From: Nocardiopsis sp. N85
GTDB lineage: Bacteria; Actinomycetota; Actinomycetes; Streptosporangiales; Streptosporangiaceae
Assembly: GCF_028882275.1 (NCBI RefSeq)
Contig: NZ_JARBUT010000026.1
Coordinates: 20,101-84,100, forward strand
DNA length: 64,000 nucleotides
Direction: 5' to 3'
The notes beneath the pieces are model-generated. The model ran no database searches and was not told the DNA's origin. It saw nothing but the letters and a program-made list of their open reading frames with translations. Positions within the stretch are counted from its first letter, which is position 1. Each line of letters opens with the position of its first letter. Of this stretch, positions 17,560 through 26,129 are shown piece after piece. Both the position numbers and the translations under genes were made by a program.

Positions 17560-19122
17560 CTACAGGGTGATGCCGAGGGCCCAGGCGAACAGGGCGTACA
17601 TCGCCCCGAGGATGAGGACGAGGGCGATGAGGTTGAGCCACAGGCCGCCGCGCATCATCTGGCCGATCCGCACGTGCCCCGAACCGAAGACGATCGCGTT
17701 GGGCGGGGTGGCGACCGGGAGCATGAACGCCATGGTCGCGGCCAGGGCCACGGGGACCACCAGGGCGAGGACGTCCATGTCCATGCCCATCGCCACGCCG
17801 CCCAGGATCGGCAGGAAGGTGGCGGCGGTCGCGGTGTTGCTGGTCAGCTCGGTCAGGAACAGGACCAGGGCGGCGACGGCCAGGATGAGCACCCACACGG
17901 GGATGCCGGCGAGGACGGAGACCTGACCGCCGATCCAGGTGCTCAGGCCGCTGGCGGTGAACTGCGCGGAGATGGCCAGGCCGCCGCCGAACAGCAGCAG
18001 CACGCCCCAGGGGAGCTGGACGGCCGTGTCCCAGTCGAGCAGGCGGGCGCCCTTGCGGTCGACGGGGACCAGGAACAGGACGACGGCGACGGTCATGGCG
18101 ATGCCCGCGTCGGTGATGGAGGACAGCCACGGCAGCGCGGCGCCGACCGTCTCGGTCCTGGCCAGCATCGGGATGAAGATCCAGGACAGGGCGGCCAGCG
18201 CGAACACCAGCGAGACCGACTTCTCACCGCGGGACATGCGTCCCATCTCGGCGAGTTCGGAGCGGATCAGCTCCTGTGCGCCCTCGACCCTCTTGACCTG
18301 GGGCGGGAAGACCTTGACGAGGACGAACCAGGCGATGAGCAGGAAGACCGCCGCCAGCGGGACCCCGGCGAGCATCCACTGGCCGAAACCGATGGTGATG
18401 TCGTGGGTCTCGGAGAGGTAGGCGACCATCAGCACGTTGGGCGGGGTGCCGATGATGGTGGCGACCGAGCCGATGGAGGACGCGTAGGCGATACCGAGCA
18501 TGAGCGCGGTGGCGAAGTTGGCGTCGGTGCGGCCGTTGCGGAACTGGGTGAGCACCGTGATCACGGACAGGCCGACGGGGAGCATCATCACGGCGGTGGC
18601 GGTGTTGCTCACCCACATGGTGATGAAGCCGGTGGCGACCATGAAGCCGCCGACCAGGCCGGCCGTGTTGGAGCCGACCTTGGAGACGATGGTCAGCGCG
18701 ATCCGTTTGTGGAGGTTCCACTTCTGCATGGCCAGGGCCAGCATGAAGCCGCCCATGAACAGGAAGATGGTGTCGGATCCGTAGGAGGAGGCGACGCCCG
18801 CGATGGGGGTGCCCTCCAACATCACGGGGAAGAGCACCAGCGGCAGCAGGGAGGTCACCGGGATCGGGATCGCCTCGGTGGCCCACCAGGTCGCGATGAA
18901 CGCGGTGATCGCGGCGACGGTGCGACCGTTGGCGGACAGGACCGCCTCGTCCTCGCCCTCGATGAGCGGCAGCGGCATGTCGGGCATGAGGAGGTAGACG
19001 ATCAGACCGATGACCGGGCCCGCGATGAGTCCGACCACCTTGAGGCGGGAACCTCCGGCGGGTCTCCCGTCTTGTGAGGGCGACGAGGTGTCGGGGATCT
19101 GCTCGCTCTTGGGGGACGCCAT
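17560..19122 (-). CDS. DASS-family (SLC13) sodium:anion symporter
   Basis: A 520-residue, roughly 11-helix transporter of the divalent anion:Na+ symporter family, carrying dicarboxylates, citrate or sulfate. Both signature SNT motifs of the substrate/sodium site are present: MWVSNTATAVMMLPVG and ELTSNTATAATFLPI, together with the paired helix-hairpin prolines (GTPPNVLMV, VATPPNAIVF). Start ATG 19122 has AGGAGG 7 bases upstream. It is on the same strand as the urea amidolyase operon but 305 bases away, so a shared transcript is possible though not required. The first 25 residues are hydrophilic and cytoplasmic. Confidence 0.88.
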   Translation of the reverse strand: MASPKSEQIPDTSSPSQDGRPAGGSRLKVVGLIAGPVIGLIVYLLMPDMPLPLIEGEDEAVLSANGRTVAAITAFIATWWATEAIPIPVTSLLPLVLFPVMLEGTPIAGVASSYGSDTIFLFMGGFMLALAMQKWNLHKRIALTIVSKVGSNTAGLVGGFMVATGFITMWVSNTATAVMMLPVGLSVITVLTQFRNGRTDANFATALMLGIAYASSIGSVATIIGTPPNVLMVAYLSETHDITIGFGQWMLAGVPLAAVFLLIAWFVLVKVFPPQVKRVEGAQELIRSELAEMGRMSRGEKSVSLVFALAALSWIFIPMLARTETVGAALPWLSSITDAGIAMTVAVVLFLVPVDRKGARLLDWDTAVQLPWGVLLLFGGGLAISAQFTASGLSTWIGGQVSVLAGIPVWVLILAVAALVLFLTELTSNTATAATFLPILGGVAMGMDMDVLALVVPVALAATMAFMLPVATPPNAIVFGSGHVRIGQMMRGGLWLNLIALVLILGAMYALFAWALGITL

Positions 19123-19389
19123 GTGAACCCTCCTGTCGTGGGTCCCGCGGGCGGGACCGCGCGGGCCCACCGGGACCTACCGGGGATCACGGACCGTTAC
19201 GGTCCGGTTTCCCCGGGATTTCTCGATTCGTCACAGTGATGGTGAACACCTCCCGATCATGTGTCCAACCCCTCACCGAAAATTAAGGTTCCTCTGACAT
19301 TCGAGAACGCCGAGTCAGTGACCTGACGCACATGGTCATCTCGGAGGCGTTGTGGGCGCTCGCCTTGGCACACCGCTTAAGCTGCCGTT

Positions 19390-20337
19390 ATGCGATCAGA
19401 AGGTCCGAATCGGCGCACCGTGTTGCGCGGAGCCGTCGGCGCCCTCGTCGCCTCCGGCATGAGCGGTTGCGGTTTCGGCGCCGAGGCCGCGCCCGCGGAA
19501 CTGATCGTCGCCACCGGTCCTCCGGGGGCCGTCTACCGGGAGATCGGCACGGAGATCGCCACACTGCTGGACGCCCGCCTGCCCGACACCTCGGTACGGA
19601 CCGTGGAGACCAGGGCCTCCCACGACAACCTGCGTCTGCTGGCGAGGGGCACGGCCGACCTGGGGCTGTCCAGCCTCGACTCCGTGCTCGCCGGCGAGAT
19701 CACCGACGCCTCGCCGCTGCGCGCCATCGGCCGCCTCTATGACAGCTTCGTCCACCTCGTCGTCCTGGACGGTTCCGGCATACGTCGTGCGGCCGATCTC
19801 GCGGGCCGACGGGTGTCGGTCGGTGCCGTCAACTCCGGTACCGAGTTCACCGCCCTCCAGATCATCGCCGAGACCGGTGTGGAACCGGAGCTCGTACGCC
19901 TGGATCAGGCGGCCTCCGCCGAGGCCCTGTGGAACCGTGAGATCGAGGCGATGTTCTCCCTCACCGGGCTGCCCACCCCGGCGATCGCCGACCTGGCCGA
20001 TCGTCACGGGGTCAGGTTGATCGACCTGTCCGGGATCGCCGTGACCATGGTGGACGCCCATCCCGAGGCGTACTTCCCCGCCACGATCCCGGCCACGACC
20101 TACCGGGGGATCCCGGCCTGTCCGACGATGTCGGTGCCCAACCTGCTGCTGTGCCCGTCCGCGCTGCCCGACGATCTCGCCCGCACGATCACCGACACCG
20201 TCTACACCGGGGCCGCCCGGATCGCCCGGACCCGGCCCGAGGCCGCGCAGATCAACGTCCGCACCGGGATCTCCACCGGAGTGGTCCCCCTTCATCCCGG
20301 GGCGGAGCAGTGGTACCGGGAGAACAAGCCGGCGTGA
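19390..20337 (+). CDS. TAXI-family TRAP solute-binding lipoprotein
   Basis: A 315-residue extracytoplasmic binding protein. The N-terminus has an Arg pair (NRRTVLRGAVGALVASG) and a lipobox-like SGMSGC, so a Tat- or Sec-exported lipoprotein is likely. The body matches TAXI proteins: LIVATGPPGAVYREIGTEIA, TRASHDNLRLLARGTADLGL, RVSVGAVNSGTEFTALQI and the late VPNLLLC segment. No TRAP membrane subunits are nearby. It converges with a two-component system 12 bases away, which suggests a signalling rather than a transport role; that is inference. Confidence 0.85.
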   Translation: MRSEGPNRRTVLRGAVGALVASGMSGCGFGAEAAPAELIVATGPPGAVYREIGTEIATLLDARLPDTSVRTVETRASHDNLRLLARGTADLGLSSLDSVLAGEITDASPLRAIGRLYDSFVHLVVLDGSGIRRAADLAGRRVSVGAVNSGTEFTALQIIAETGVEPELVRLDQAASAEALWNREIEAMFSLTGLPTPAIADLADRHGVRLIDLSGIAVTMVDAHPEAYFPATIPATTYRGIPACPTMSVPNLLLCPSALPDDLARTITDTVYTGAARIARTRPEAAQINVRTGISTGVVPLHPGAEQWYRENKPA

Positions 20338-20349
20338 CCGGGGCCCGGG

Positions 20350-21756
20350 TCAGTCCGATCCCGGCGGATCCGCGACCGCGGGCAGCAGGAGCACGGCTCC
20401 GAAACCGGCCCCGCCGTCATGGCGGAGTCCGTCCGTCAGCAGCAGTCGCCCGCCGGCCTCTTCGAGCAGCCCCGCGACGATGGCCAGTCCCATGCCGGTC
20501 CCCTCGATGTTCTGGTGCCGGGGGGAACGCCAGAAGCGCCCGGTGGCGGCGGCACGCTCCTCCTCCGGCAGACCGCCCCCGTCGTCGAGGACCTCGATCC
20601 GTACGGGGTCGCCGCCGTGGGCCCGGATCTCCACCCGGGTCCCCTCCGAGAGGCGGAGCGCGTTGCTGACGAGTTCGTCGAGGATGCTGCCCAGTCCGCC
20701 CGCCGGAGCCCGGACCCACAGGTCCCGGGGAACGTCGACGGCCACGGTGAGGCCGCGTTCGCCCCCCAGGGCCCGCCACCGTTCGACCCGGGTGTCCAGC
20801 ACCTCCGTGATCAGGGTCGCCTCGGTGCCGGTCACGCTCTCCAGACGGGTGGCCGCCAACAGGGAGTTGAGCATGCGGTTCATCGCCTTGGTCTCCTCGA
20901 CGGCGATGTCGTGCGCCTCACGCGCCTCATCGGTACGGAGGTACGGCGCCAGGTTCTCCACCGCCAGGCGGAGACTGGCCAACGGGTTGCGCAACTGGTG
21001 GGAGGCCTCCGACACGAAGGACCGCTGACGCTCCAGGGCCCGGCGGACCACCTCGACCATGGTGTTGAAGGAATCCGTGAGCCGGCGCAGCTCCGGTGGC
21101 CCGCGTTCGGCGTCCACGTGCACGTTCAGGTCCCCCGCGGTGACCGCCGAGGTGGCCGCGTCCAGTCGCCCGATGGGACGCAGCACCCACCGGGACAGGG
21201 GCATCACCGCCCAGACCAGCAGCGCCAGCGGCAGCAGGCTCGCCAGGGCCAGCCACCCCCAGGCACCGAGGGTGCCCGCTCCCAGGCGTTCGGTGGGGGA
21301 CACCAGGACGACCGCTCCGACCACCTCGCTGTCGCGGCCGATCGGCTCGGCGATCACCAGGGGGTCGGTGTCCCACGGCCACACCGTCGACGGCGGCTCG
21401 GGGCGTTCCCCGGCCAGGGCCGAAGTGATCGCCACCGGGGCGTCCAGCCGTTCCAGTTCTCCGCGCAGGCGTACGATCCCGGCCGAGCCGGCCACGATCT
21501 CCCCGTCCGGGGCCACCACGATGACGGGGATCCCGTACAGCTGCTCGTAGCGGCGCATCTCCTGTTCGAGCGCGTCGCGCCGTTCGGTCTCCAGCGCGGT
21601 GCGGGCCAGGGCGGAGAACCGTCCCGCGTCGCCGAGCCGGTCCACGTACACCTCCTGGGTCCGCTGACCGGCGATCACCGCCCCGAGGGGGACGACGATC
21701 GCGGCGACCAGCACGAACGTGGCCGGGAGCAGGATGGACAACAGGCGCCGGAGCAC
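20350..21756 (-). CDS. Sensor histidine kinase
   Basis: A 468-residue membrane kinase. Helix 1 (residues 8-30) and helix 2 (about 163-187) flank a roughly 130-residue extracellular sensor domain (DGEIVAGSAGIVRLRGE within). A HAMP linker follows (RPIGRLDAATSAVTAGDLNV), then the H box SEASHQLRNPLASLR with phospho-acceptor His253, N box LDELVSNALRL, G1 VLDDGGGLPEE and G2 EGTGMGLAIVAGLL. GTG start at 21756, three bases after the regulator stop, so the pair forms a tight operon. The convergent TAXI protein could deliver its ligand. Confidence 0.9.
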   Translation of the reverse strand: MLRRLLSILLPATFVLVAAIVVPLGAVIAGQRTQEVYVDRLGDAGRFSALARTALETERRDALEQEMRRYEQLYGIPVIVVAPDGEIVAGSAGIVRLRGELERLDAPVAITSALAGERPEPPSTVWPWDTDPLVIAEPIGRDSEVVGAVVLVSPTERLGAGTLGAWGWLALASLLPLALLVWAVMPLSRWVLRPIGRLDAATSAVTAGDLNVHVDAERGPPELRRLTDSFNTMVEVVRRALERQRSFVSEASHQLRNPLASLRLAVENLAPYLRTDEAREAHDIAVEETKAMNRMLNSLLAATRLESVTGTEATLITEVLDTRVERWRALGGERGLTVAVDVPRDLWVRAPAGGLGSILDELVSNALRLSEGTRVEIRAHGGDPVRIEVLDDGGGLPEEERAAATGRFWRSPRHQNIEGTGMGLAIVAGLLEEAGGRLLLTDGLRHDGGAGFGAVLLLPAVADPPGSD

Positions 21757-21759
21757 GGT

Positions 21760-22428
21760 TCAGCCCTCGTCGAGGACATAGCCGACCCCGCGCACCGTGC
21801 GTATCCGCACGGCCCCTCCGACCTTGGCGCGCAGGGAGCCGACGTGGGTGTCGAGGGTGCGGGAGGAGGTCTCCCAGGCGGCGCCCCACACCTGGTCGAG
21901 GATCCGGTCGCGGGCGACCACGGTGGGCGACCGGGAGGCCAGCAGGAACAACAGGTCGAACTCCTTGCGGGTGAGTCGGACCGGTGCGCCGTCGACGGTG
22001 GCCGACCGGGCGGAGGGGTCGACGGTGAGCGGGCCGACCCGGATCGGCGACTCCTCCCCGACGACCTCGGCCCGGGCGCTGCGGGTGCGCCGCAGCACGG
22101 CGTCGATGCGGGCGAGGAGTTCGGCGACGCCGAAGGGTTTGACGACGTAGTCGTCGGCGCCGGCGCGCAGCCCGCGCACCCGGTCGCGTTCCTCGGCGCG
22201 GGCGGTGACGGCGATGATCGCGGTCTGGGGACGGTCGCGCAGCCGACGCAGCAGGTCGATGCCGTCGGCGTCGGGGAGGCCGAGGTCGAGCAGGACCACG
22301 TCGGCGGGCGGCGCGGCCAGGGCCCGCTCGGCGGTGGCGACCCGCTGGACCTCGAAGGAGGCCGATCGCAGGGCCGTCACCAGTCCCCGGGCGACCCGGT
22401 CGTCGTCCTCCACCACGAGAATGCGCAT
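21760..22428 (-). CDS. OmpR-type DNA-binding response regulator
   Basis: A 222-residue response regulator. Receiver: MRILVVEDDDR, phospho-acceptor Asp48 in VVLLDLGLPDADG, Thr in IIAVTARAEE, Lys in DDYVVKPFG. The C-terminal winged helix is LTRKEFDLLFLLASRSPTVV through SSRTLDTHVGSLRAKVGG and IRTVRGVGYVLDEG. I start at ATG 22428; ATG 22437 (adding MLD) is equally possible. It is followed directly by its kinase gene. Confidence 0.9.
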   Translation of the reverse strand: MRILVVEDDDRVARGLVTALRSASFEVQRVATAERALAAPPADVVLLDLGLPDADGIDLLRRLRDRPQTAIIAVTARAEERDRVRGLRAGADDYVVKPFGVAELLARIDAVLRRTRSARAEVVGEESPIRVGPLTVDPSARSATVDGAPVRLTRKEFDLLFLLASRSPTVVARDRILDQVWGAAWETSSRTLDTHVGSLRAKVGGAVRIRTVRGVGYVLDEG

Positions 22429-22567
22429 GTCCAGCATGGTAGGGCGAGGGGCGTGCCCTCGACGCGCCCTGTGGCGGAAGCGTGGGAGCGGTCGCCCCGC
22501 ACGGCCAGGCGAACGCGAGGAGCGCCCCTCCGACCCGCAGGGGGACACGGTGGGGGAACGTGGTCCC

Positions 22568-22597
22568 GGGCCGTCCGTCTCCGGCCACGGACGGCCC
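22568..22597 (-). terminator. Terminator after doxX-like gene
   Basis: Perfect 11-bp stem GGGCCGTCCGT / ACGGACGGCCC with an 8-base loop, 33 bases beyond the DoxX stop on the minus strand. It also isolates the two-component operon. Confidence 0.7.
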
Positions 22598-22630
22598 GTT
22601 CACCGGGGGTCGGCCCCGGTCACCCCTCGG

Positions 22631-23098
22631 TCAGGCGGAGACCGCCTCGGCGGCCCGGGACCTCCCCCGACGCCCCCAGGGCAGGAGCCGGTCGAGGGAG
22701 TAGCGCCCTCCGGAGAAGCCCAGGGCGAGCGCCGTGGCGCCCAGCACCAGGACGAGTTCGTAGCCGCCGACCAGGGGGTCGCCGACGTGGACGAAGTAGT
22801 AGGCGTTGGCCATCATGAACGCCAGCGCCAGCCCGGCGAGCGGCAGGGCCAGTCCGATGATGAGCGCCAGACCGCCGCCCACCTCGATGACCGCCCCCAG
22901 GAGGGCGGAGAACGTCGGGAAGGGGATGCCCATGGCGGCGAAGCCCTGCGCGGTGCCCTCCGGGTTCATGGCCTTGGGCAGGCCGTGGGCGATGAAGACG
23001 ACACCGACGACGATCCTCCCGAGGAGGGCGGTGAGGTCGCTGACGTGGGGGGCGATCGATCTCTGGCGCGGTACGGATTCCGTCGGGTTCTCGGTCAT
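22631..23098 (-). CDS. DoxX-family membrane protein
   Basis: A 155-residue four-helix membrane protein. Typical DoxX features are LGRIVVGVVFIAHGLPK in helix 1, the GFAAMGIPFPTFSALLGAVIEVGGGLALIIG block, and the last helix pair ending GGRYSLDRLL. Relatives act in redox or thiosulfate-quinone and oxidative-stress complexes; the exact role here is unknown. ATG 23098 lies behind AGGAGA. It is transcribed in the same direction as the MarR gene 180 bases upstream, and such pairs often answer the same stress. Confidence 0.85.
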   Translation of the reverse strand: MTENPTESVPRQRSIAPHVSDLTALLGRIVVGVVFIAHGLPKAMNPEGTAQGFAAMGIPFPTFSALLGAVIEVGGGLALIIGLALPLAGLALAFMMANAYYFVHVGDPLVGGYELVLVLGATALALGFSGGRYSLDRLLPWGRRGRSRAAEAVSA

Positions 23099-23279
23099 GG
23101 GTTCTCCTGTGTTCTGCGAGCGGGTCTCCCGGAGCGGCCGCGCCTCATGGATTGAGAACACAACCTTTTCCCGGGAAGGCACATGCTATCCCGCAGTCGA
23201 ACGAACACATAGAGTGCCGCTCCTCACATATCGTCACACATGACGTACTCCCCGCTCGGAGCGCACAACAGAACGCGAC

Positions 23280-23786
23280 TCAGTCCTGACCCCCCGTACC
23301 CCCGGGGGGCGCGTACCGGGTTTCGACGCCCTCCGGATCCAGGGCCCCGAGCATCGCCTCGGCGATCGCCCGCAGGGACTCGGCCTGCTCCGGGTCGATC
23401 ACGTCGAACAGGACCCGCCGCACCTGCGCCACGTGCCCCGGCGCGGCCTCCTCCAAGGTCCGGGCCCCTCGTTCGGTGAGCTCCACGATCGTGGTGCGAC
23501 GGTCGCCCGGCCGACGGAAACGGCGGATCAGGTCGTCCTCCTCCAGTCGCGCGGCGGCGTGCGACAGGCGGCTGGGCGACGAGCGGAGCAGACGGGCGAG
23601 CTCGGTCATGGTCATCGCCCCGCCGGGGGATTCCGACAGCATCACCAGGGCCTGGTAGTAGGTGTGGGGCAGGCCGGAGTCCCGCCGGAGCTGCCGGTCG
23701 AGTGAGGCCTCCAAGAGGTGGACGGCGGCCAGGAAGGTCCGCCAGGTCCGCTGCTGTTCCTCGTCGAGCCATACGGCGTCGGACAT
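23280..23786 (-). CDS. MarR-family transcriptional regulator
   Basis: A 168-residue winged-helix repressor: MTMTELARLLRSSPSRLSHA recognition region, then wing RRFRRPGDRRTTIVELTERG. The family answers aromatic or oxidative signals. It is divergent from the dioxygenase gene, with a 79-base gap that contains a TTGAA-AG-TTCAA palindrome; autoregulation and control of the dioxygenase are likely. Confidence 0.9.
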   Translation of the reverse strand: MSDAVWLDEEQQRTWRTFLAAVHLLEASLDRQLRRDSGLPHTYYQALVMLSESPGGAMTMTELARLLRSSPSRLSHAAARLEEDDLIRRFRRPGDRRTTIVELTERGARTLEEAAPGHVAQVRRVLFDVIDPEQAESLRAIAEAMLGALDPEGVETRYAPPGGTGGQD

Positions 23787-23806
23787 CGATGCGCCACCCC
23801 AGGAAT

Positions 23807-23826
23807 ACTTGAAAGTTCAACTTTGT
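23807..23826. promoter_or_regulatory. Candidate MarR operator
   Basis: TTGAAAGTTCAA (23809-23820) is an inverted repeat; AAGTTCAACTT (23813-23823) overlaps it as a second palindrome. The A/T-rich site sits midway between the divergent marR and dioxygenase starts. Confidence 0.55.
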
Positions 23827-23865
23827 TCTGGTCGTCATCCGATCCCACCGTCATCGGAGGACGCC

Positions 23866-24645
23866 ATGGAACCGACCACCACGCGCATGCCGGCCCTCTA
23901 CCTCAGCCATGGTGCGCCGCCGCTCGCCGACGACACCGAATGGACCCGGCAACTCGCCGACTGGTCCGGTCGCATCAGCCGTCCCAGCGCGATCCTGGTG
24001 GTCTCCGCGCACTGGGAGGACGCACCGCTCACCCTCGGCGCGACAACGGACGGAGTGCCTCTGACGTACGACTTCTGGGGCTTCCCGCAACGCTACTACG
24101 ACGTCACCTACTCCGCCCCGGGGGCGCCCGCACTCGCCGAGCAGGTGCGCGGGCTCGTCGGCGGCCCGGTCCACCAGGACCCGCGCCGGGGGTTGGACCA
24201 CGGCGCCTACGTGCCCCTCAAGGAGATGTACCCCGACGCCGACATCCCGGTGCTCCAGGTGTCCATGCCGTCCCTGGACCCCGCCGAGCTGCTCGCCCTG
24301 GGCCGGCGACTGGCACCGCTGCGCGACGAGGGCGTGCTCATCGTCGGCAGCGGGTTCACCACCCACAACCTGCGCGAGATGTCGCGCGGCGCCCACGGCG
24401 CCGCCCCCGCGTGGTCCGTGGAGTTCGACGACTGGACGCGACGGGCCGTGGCCGACCACGACGTCGACGCGCTGCTCGACTTCGAGCACAAGGCCCCGGC
24501 CGCGGCGATCGCCCACCCGCGCAGCGACCACTTCGCCCCGTTGTTCGTCGCCCTGGGCGCCGGGCTGGACGGTCACCGGCGGTCGGCCTCGACCGTGGAC
24601 GGGTTCTGGCACGGCCTGGCCAAACGCTCCTTCCAGTTCGACTGA
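23866..24645 (+). CDS. DODA-type extradiol ring-cleavage dioxygenase (LigB fold)
   Basis: A 259-residue class III extradiol dioxygenase related to YgiD and plant 4,5-DOPA dioxygenase. Metal ligands and catalytic residues are visible: ALYLSHGAPP, LVVSAHWEDAPLTL, RGLDHGAYVPLKEMYP and GSGFTTHNLREM. ATG 23866 has CGGAGG 5 bases upstream. The substrate could be a catechol or a quinol; the divergent MarR regulator suggests induction by an aromatic compound. Confidence 0.88.
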   Translation: MEPTTTRMPALYLSHGAPPLADDTEWTRQLADWSGRISRPSAILVVSAHWEDAPLTLGATTDGVPLTYDFWGFPQRYYDVTYSAPGAPALAEQVRGLVGGPVHQDPRRGLDHGAYVPLKEMYPDADIPVLQVSMPSLDPAELLALGRRLAPLRDEGVLIVGSGFTTHNLREMSRGAHGAAPAWSVEFDDWTRRAVADHDVDALLDFEHKAPAAAIAHPRSDHFAPLFVALGAGLDGHRRSASTVDGFWHGLAKRSFQFD

Positions 24646-24696
24646 GCGCCGAGAACCCCTGGCGGAACACCGGTGCCGTTCGGGAGACTCGTCCCC

Positions 24697-25266
24697 ATGA
24701 CGGACACCCTCTCCCCCGAGAACGCGCGCTCCGCGGCCGACCTGGCGAAGACGACCGGCCGGGTGCAGTACCTGCACTTCTGGGGTCATCGGCCGCACCC
24801 CTCCGGCAAGGTGTCGGCGAGCTGCCTGTCCCAGTGGTGGCCCGCCGACTTCACCGTGGACGGCGCGCTCTACCGCACCGCCGAGCACTACATGATGGCG
24901 GGCAAGGCGCGGCTGTTCGGGGACGACGAGGCGCTGGCGGAGATCATCGAGGCGGGGCATCCCCGCGACGCCAAGGAGATCGGCCGACGCGTGCGCGGAT
25001 TCGACCAGGCGGTGTGGGAGGCGTCCCGGTTCGACATCGTCGTGGCCGCCAACGTCGCCAAGTTCGGGCAGCACTCCGACCTGCGGTACTTCCTGCTCGG
25101 CACCGGGAACCGGGTGCTGGTGGAGGCCAGTCCCCGGGATCGGGTGTGGGGCATCGGGCTGGGGGCGGGGCACGACGACGCGGGGCGACCGGAGCGTTGG
25201 CGCGGGCTCAACCTCCTGGGCTTCGCCCTGATGGAGGCCCGCGCCCGACTCGCCGCCGGGGCCTGA
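24697..25266 (+). CDS. NADAR (YbiA-like) family protein
   Basis: A 189-residue NADAR-domain protein. Motifs: FWGHRPHPSG, CLSQWWPADFTVDGALYRTA, EHYMMAGKARLFGD, KFGQHSDLRYFLLGTGNRVL and VWGIGLGAGHDDA. Members act on ADP-ribose-linked or riboflavin-pathway N-glycosides; some remove ADP-ribose from guanine bases. It follows the dioxygenase gene by 51 bases in the same direction. Confidence 0.88.
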   Translation: MTDTLSPENARSAADLAKTTGRVQYLHFWGHRPHPSGKVSASCLSQWWPADFTVDGALYRTAEHYMMAGKARLFGDDEALAEIIEAGHPRDAKEIGRRVRGFDQAVWEASRFDIVVAANVAKFGQHSDLRYFLLGTGNRVLVEASPRDRVWGIGLGAGHDDAGRPERWRGLNLLGFALMEARARLAAGA

Positions 25267-25331
25267 TCCGCAGGAACGACGGGGCCGATTCCCGCCGGAC
25301 TTCCGGGCCGATGACGGCCAGGATCGGTCTC

Positions 25332-26081
25332 ATGAACGAGAACACGCGTCACACGAACGAGGCCGCGCTCATCACCGGCGGCAGCCGGGGCATCGGTGCG
25401 GCCATCGCCGTCCGGTTGGCCGAGGAGGGCCTCGACGTCGCCCTCACCTACGAGCGGGACGAGGAAGCCGCCGCGAAGGTGGTGGAAGCGGTCGAGGAGC
25501 GGGGACGGCGCGGACTCGCGCTGCGGGCCGACGCCGCGGACGCCGACGCGGTGACCGGGGCCGTCGACCGGGTCGCCGCCGAGTTCGGTCGGCTGGACGT
25601 CCTGGTCAACAATGCCGCGCTCTTCCCCTTCGGCCCCTTCGACGAACCCACCGTCGAGGAGATCGACCGGGTGCTGGCGATCAACGTGCGGGCCCCCTTC
25701 CTCGCCGCCCGGGCGGCGGTCCGCCACATGGACGGGGACGGTCGGATCATCACCGTGGGCAGCAACGTGGCCGTCCGGGTGCCCTTCGGCGGGCTCACCC
25801 TGTACACCCTGAGCAAGTCGGCGCTGGCCGGAATGACCCGCGGACTGGCCCGCGACCTGGGTCCGCGCGGGATCACCGTCGCCCAGGTCGACCCGGGCCC
25901 CACCGACACCGACGCCAACCCGGCGGACGGGCCGAACGCCGACGGCATCCGTTCCCTGGTGCCGCTGGGCCGGTTCGCGCGTCCCGAGGAGATCGCCGGA
26001 ACCGTCGCCCACCTGGTGGGACCGGGCGGCCGGTTCATCACCGGAACGGTGATCGGCGTGGACGGGGGCATCAACGCCTGA
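25332..26081 (+). CDS. Short-chain dehydrogenase/reductase (3-oxoacyl-ACP reductase type)
   Basis: A 249-residue SDR. Cofactor loop TGGSRGIG, NNAA at LDVLVNNAALFPFG, active site Ser in ITVGSNVAVRV and Tyr/Lys in LYTLSKSALAG, C-terminal FITGTVIGVDGG. The acidic-poor position after beta 2 (LTYERDEE) suits NADP(H). ATG 25332. It ends just before a shared hairpin and may be co-transcribed with the dioxygenase and NADAR genes. Confidence 0.85.
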   Translation: MNENTRHTNEAALITGGSRGIGAAIAVRLAEEGLDVALTYERDEEAAAKVVEAVEERGRRGLALRADAADADAVTGAVDRVAAEFGRLDVLVNNAALFPFGPFDEPTVEEIDRVLAINVRAPFLAARAAVRHMDGDGRIITVGSNVAVRVPFGGLTLYTLSKSALAGMTRGLARDLGPRGITVAQVDPGPTDTDANPADGPNADGIRSLVPLGRFARPEEIAGTVAHLVGPGGRFITGTVIGVDGGINA

Positions 26082-26090
26082 CCCGCCGCC

Positions 26091-26123
26091 GGGGCGTCCG
26101 CACCGTTCTCGTGCGGACGCCCC
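26091..26123. terminator. Bidirectional terminator between convergent SDR genes
   Basis: Perfect 13-bp stem GGGGCGTCCGCAC / GTGCGGACGCCCC with a 7-base loop in the 48-base gap. Confidence 0.8.
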
Positions 26124-26129
26124 GCTGCT

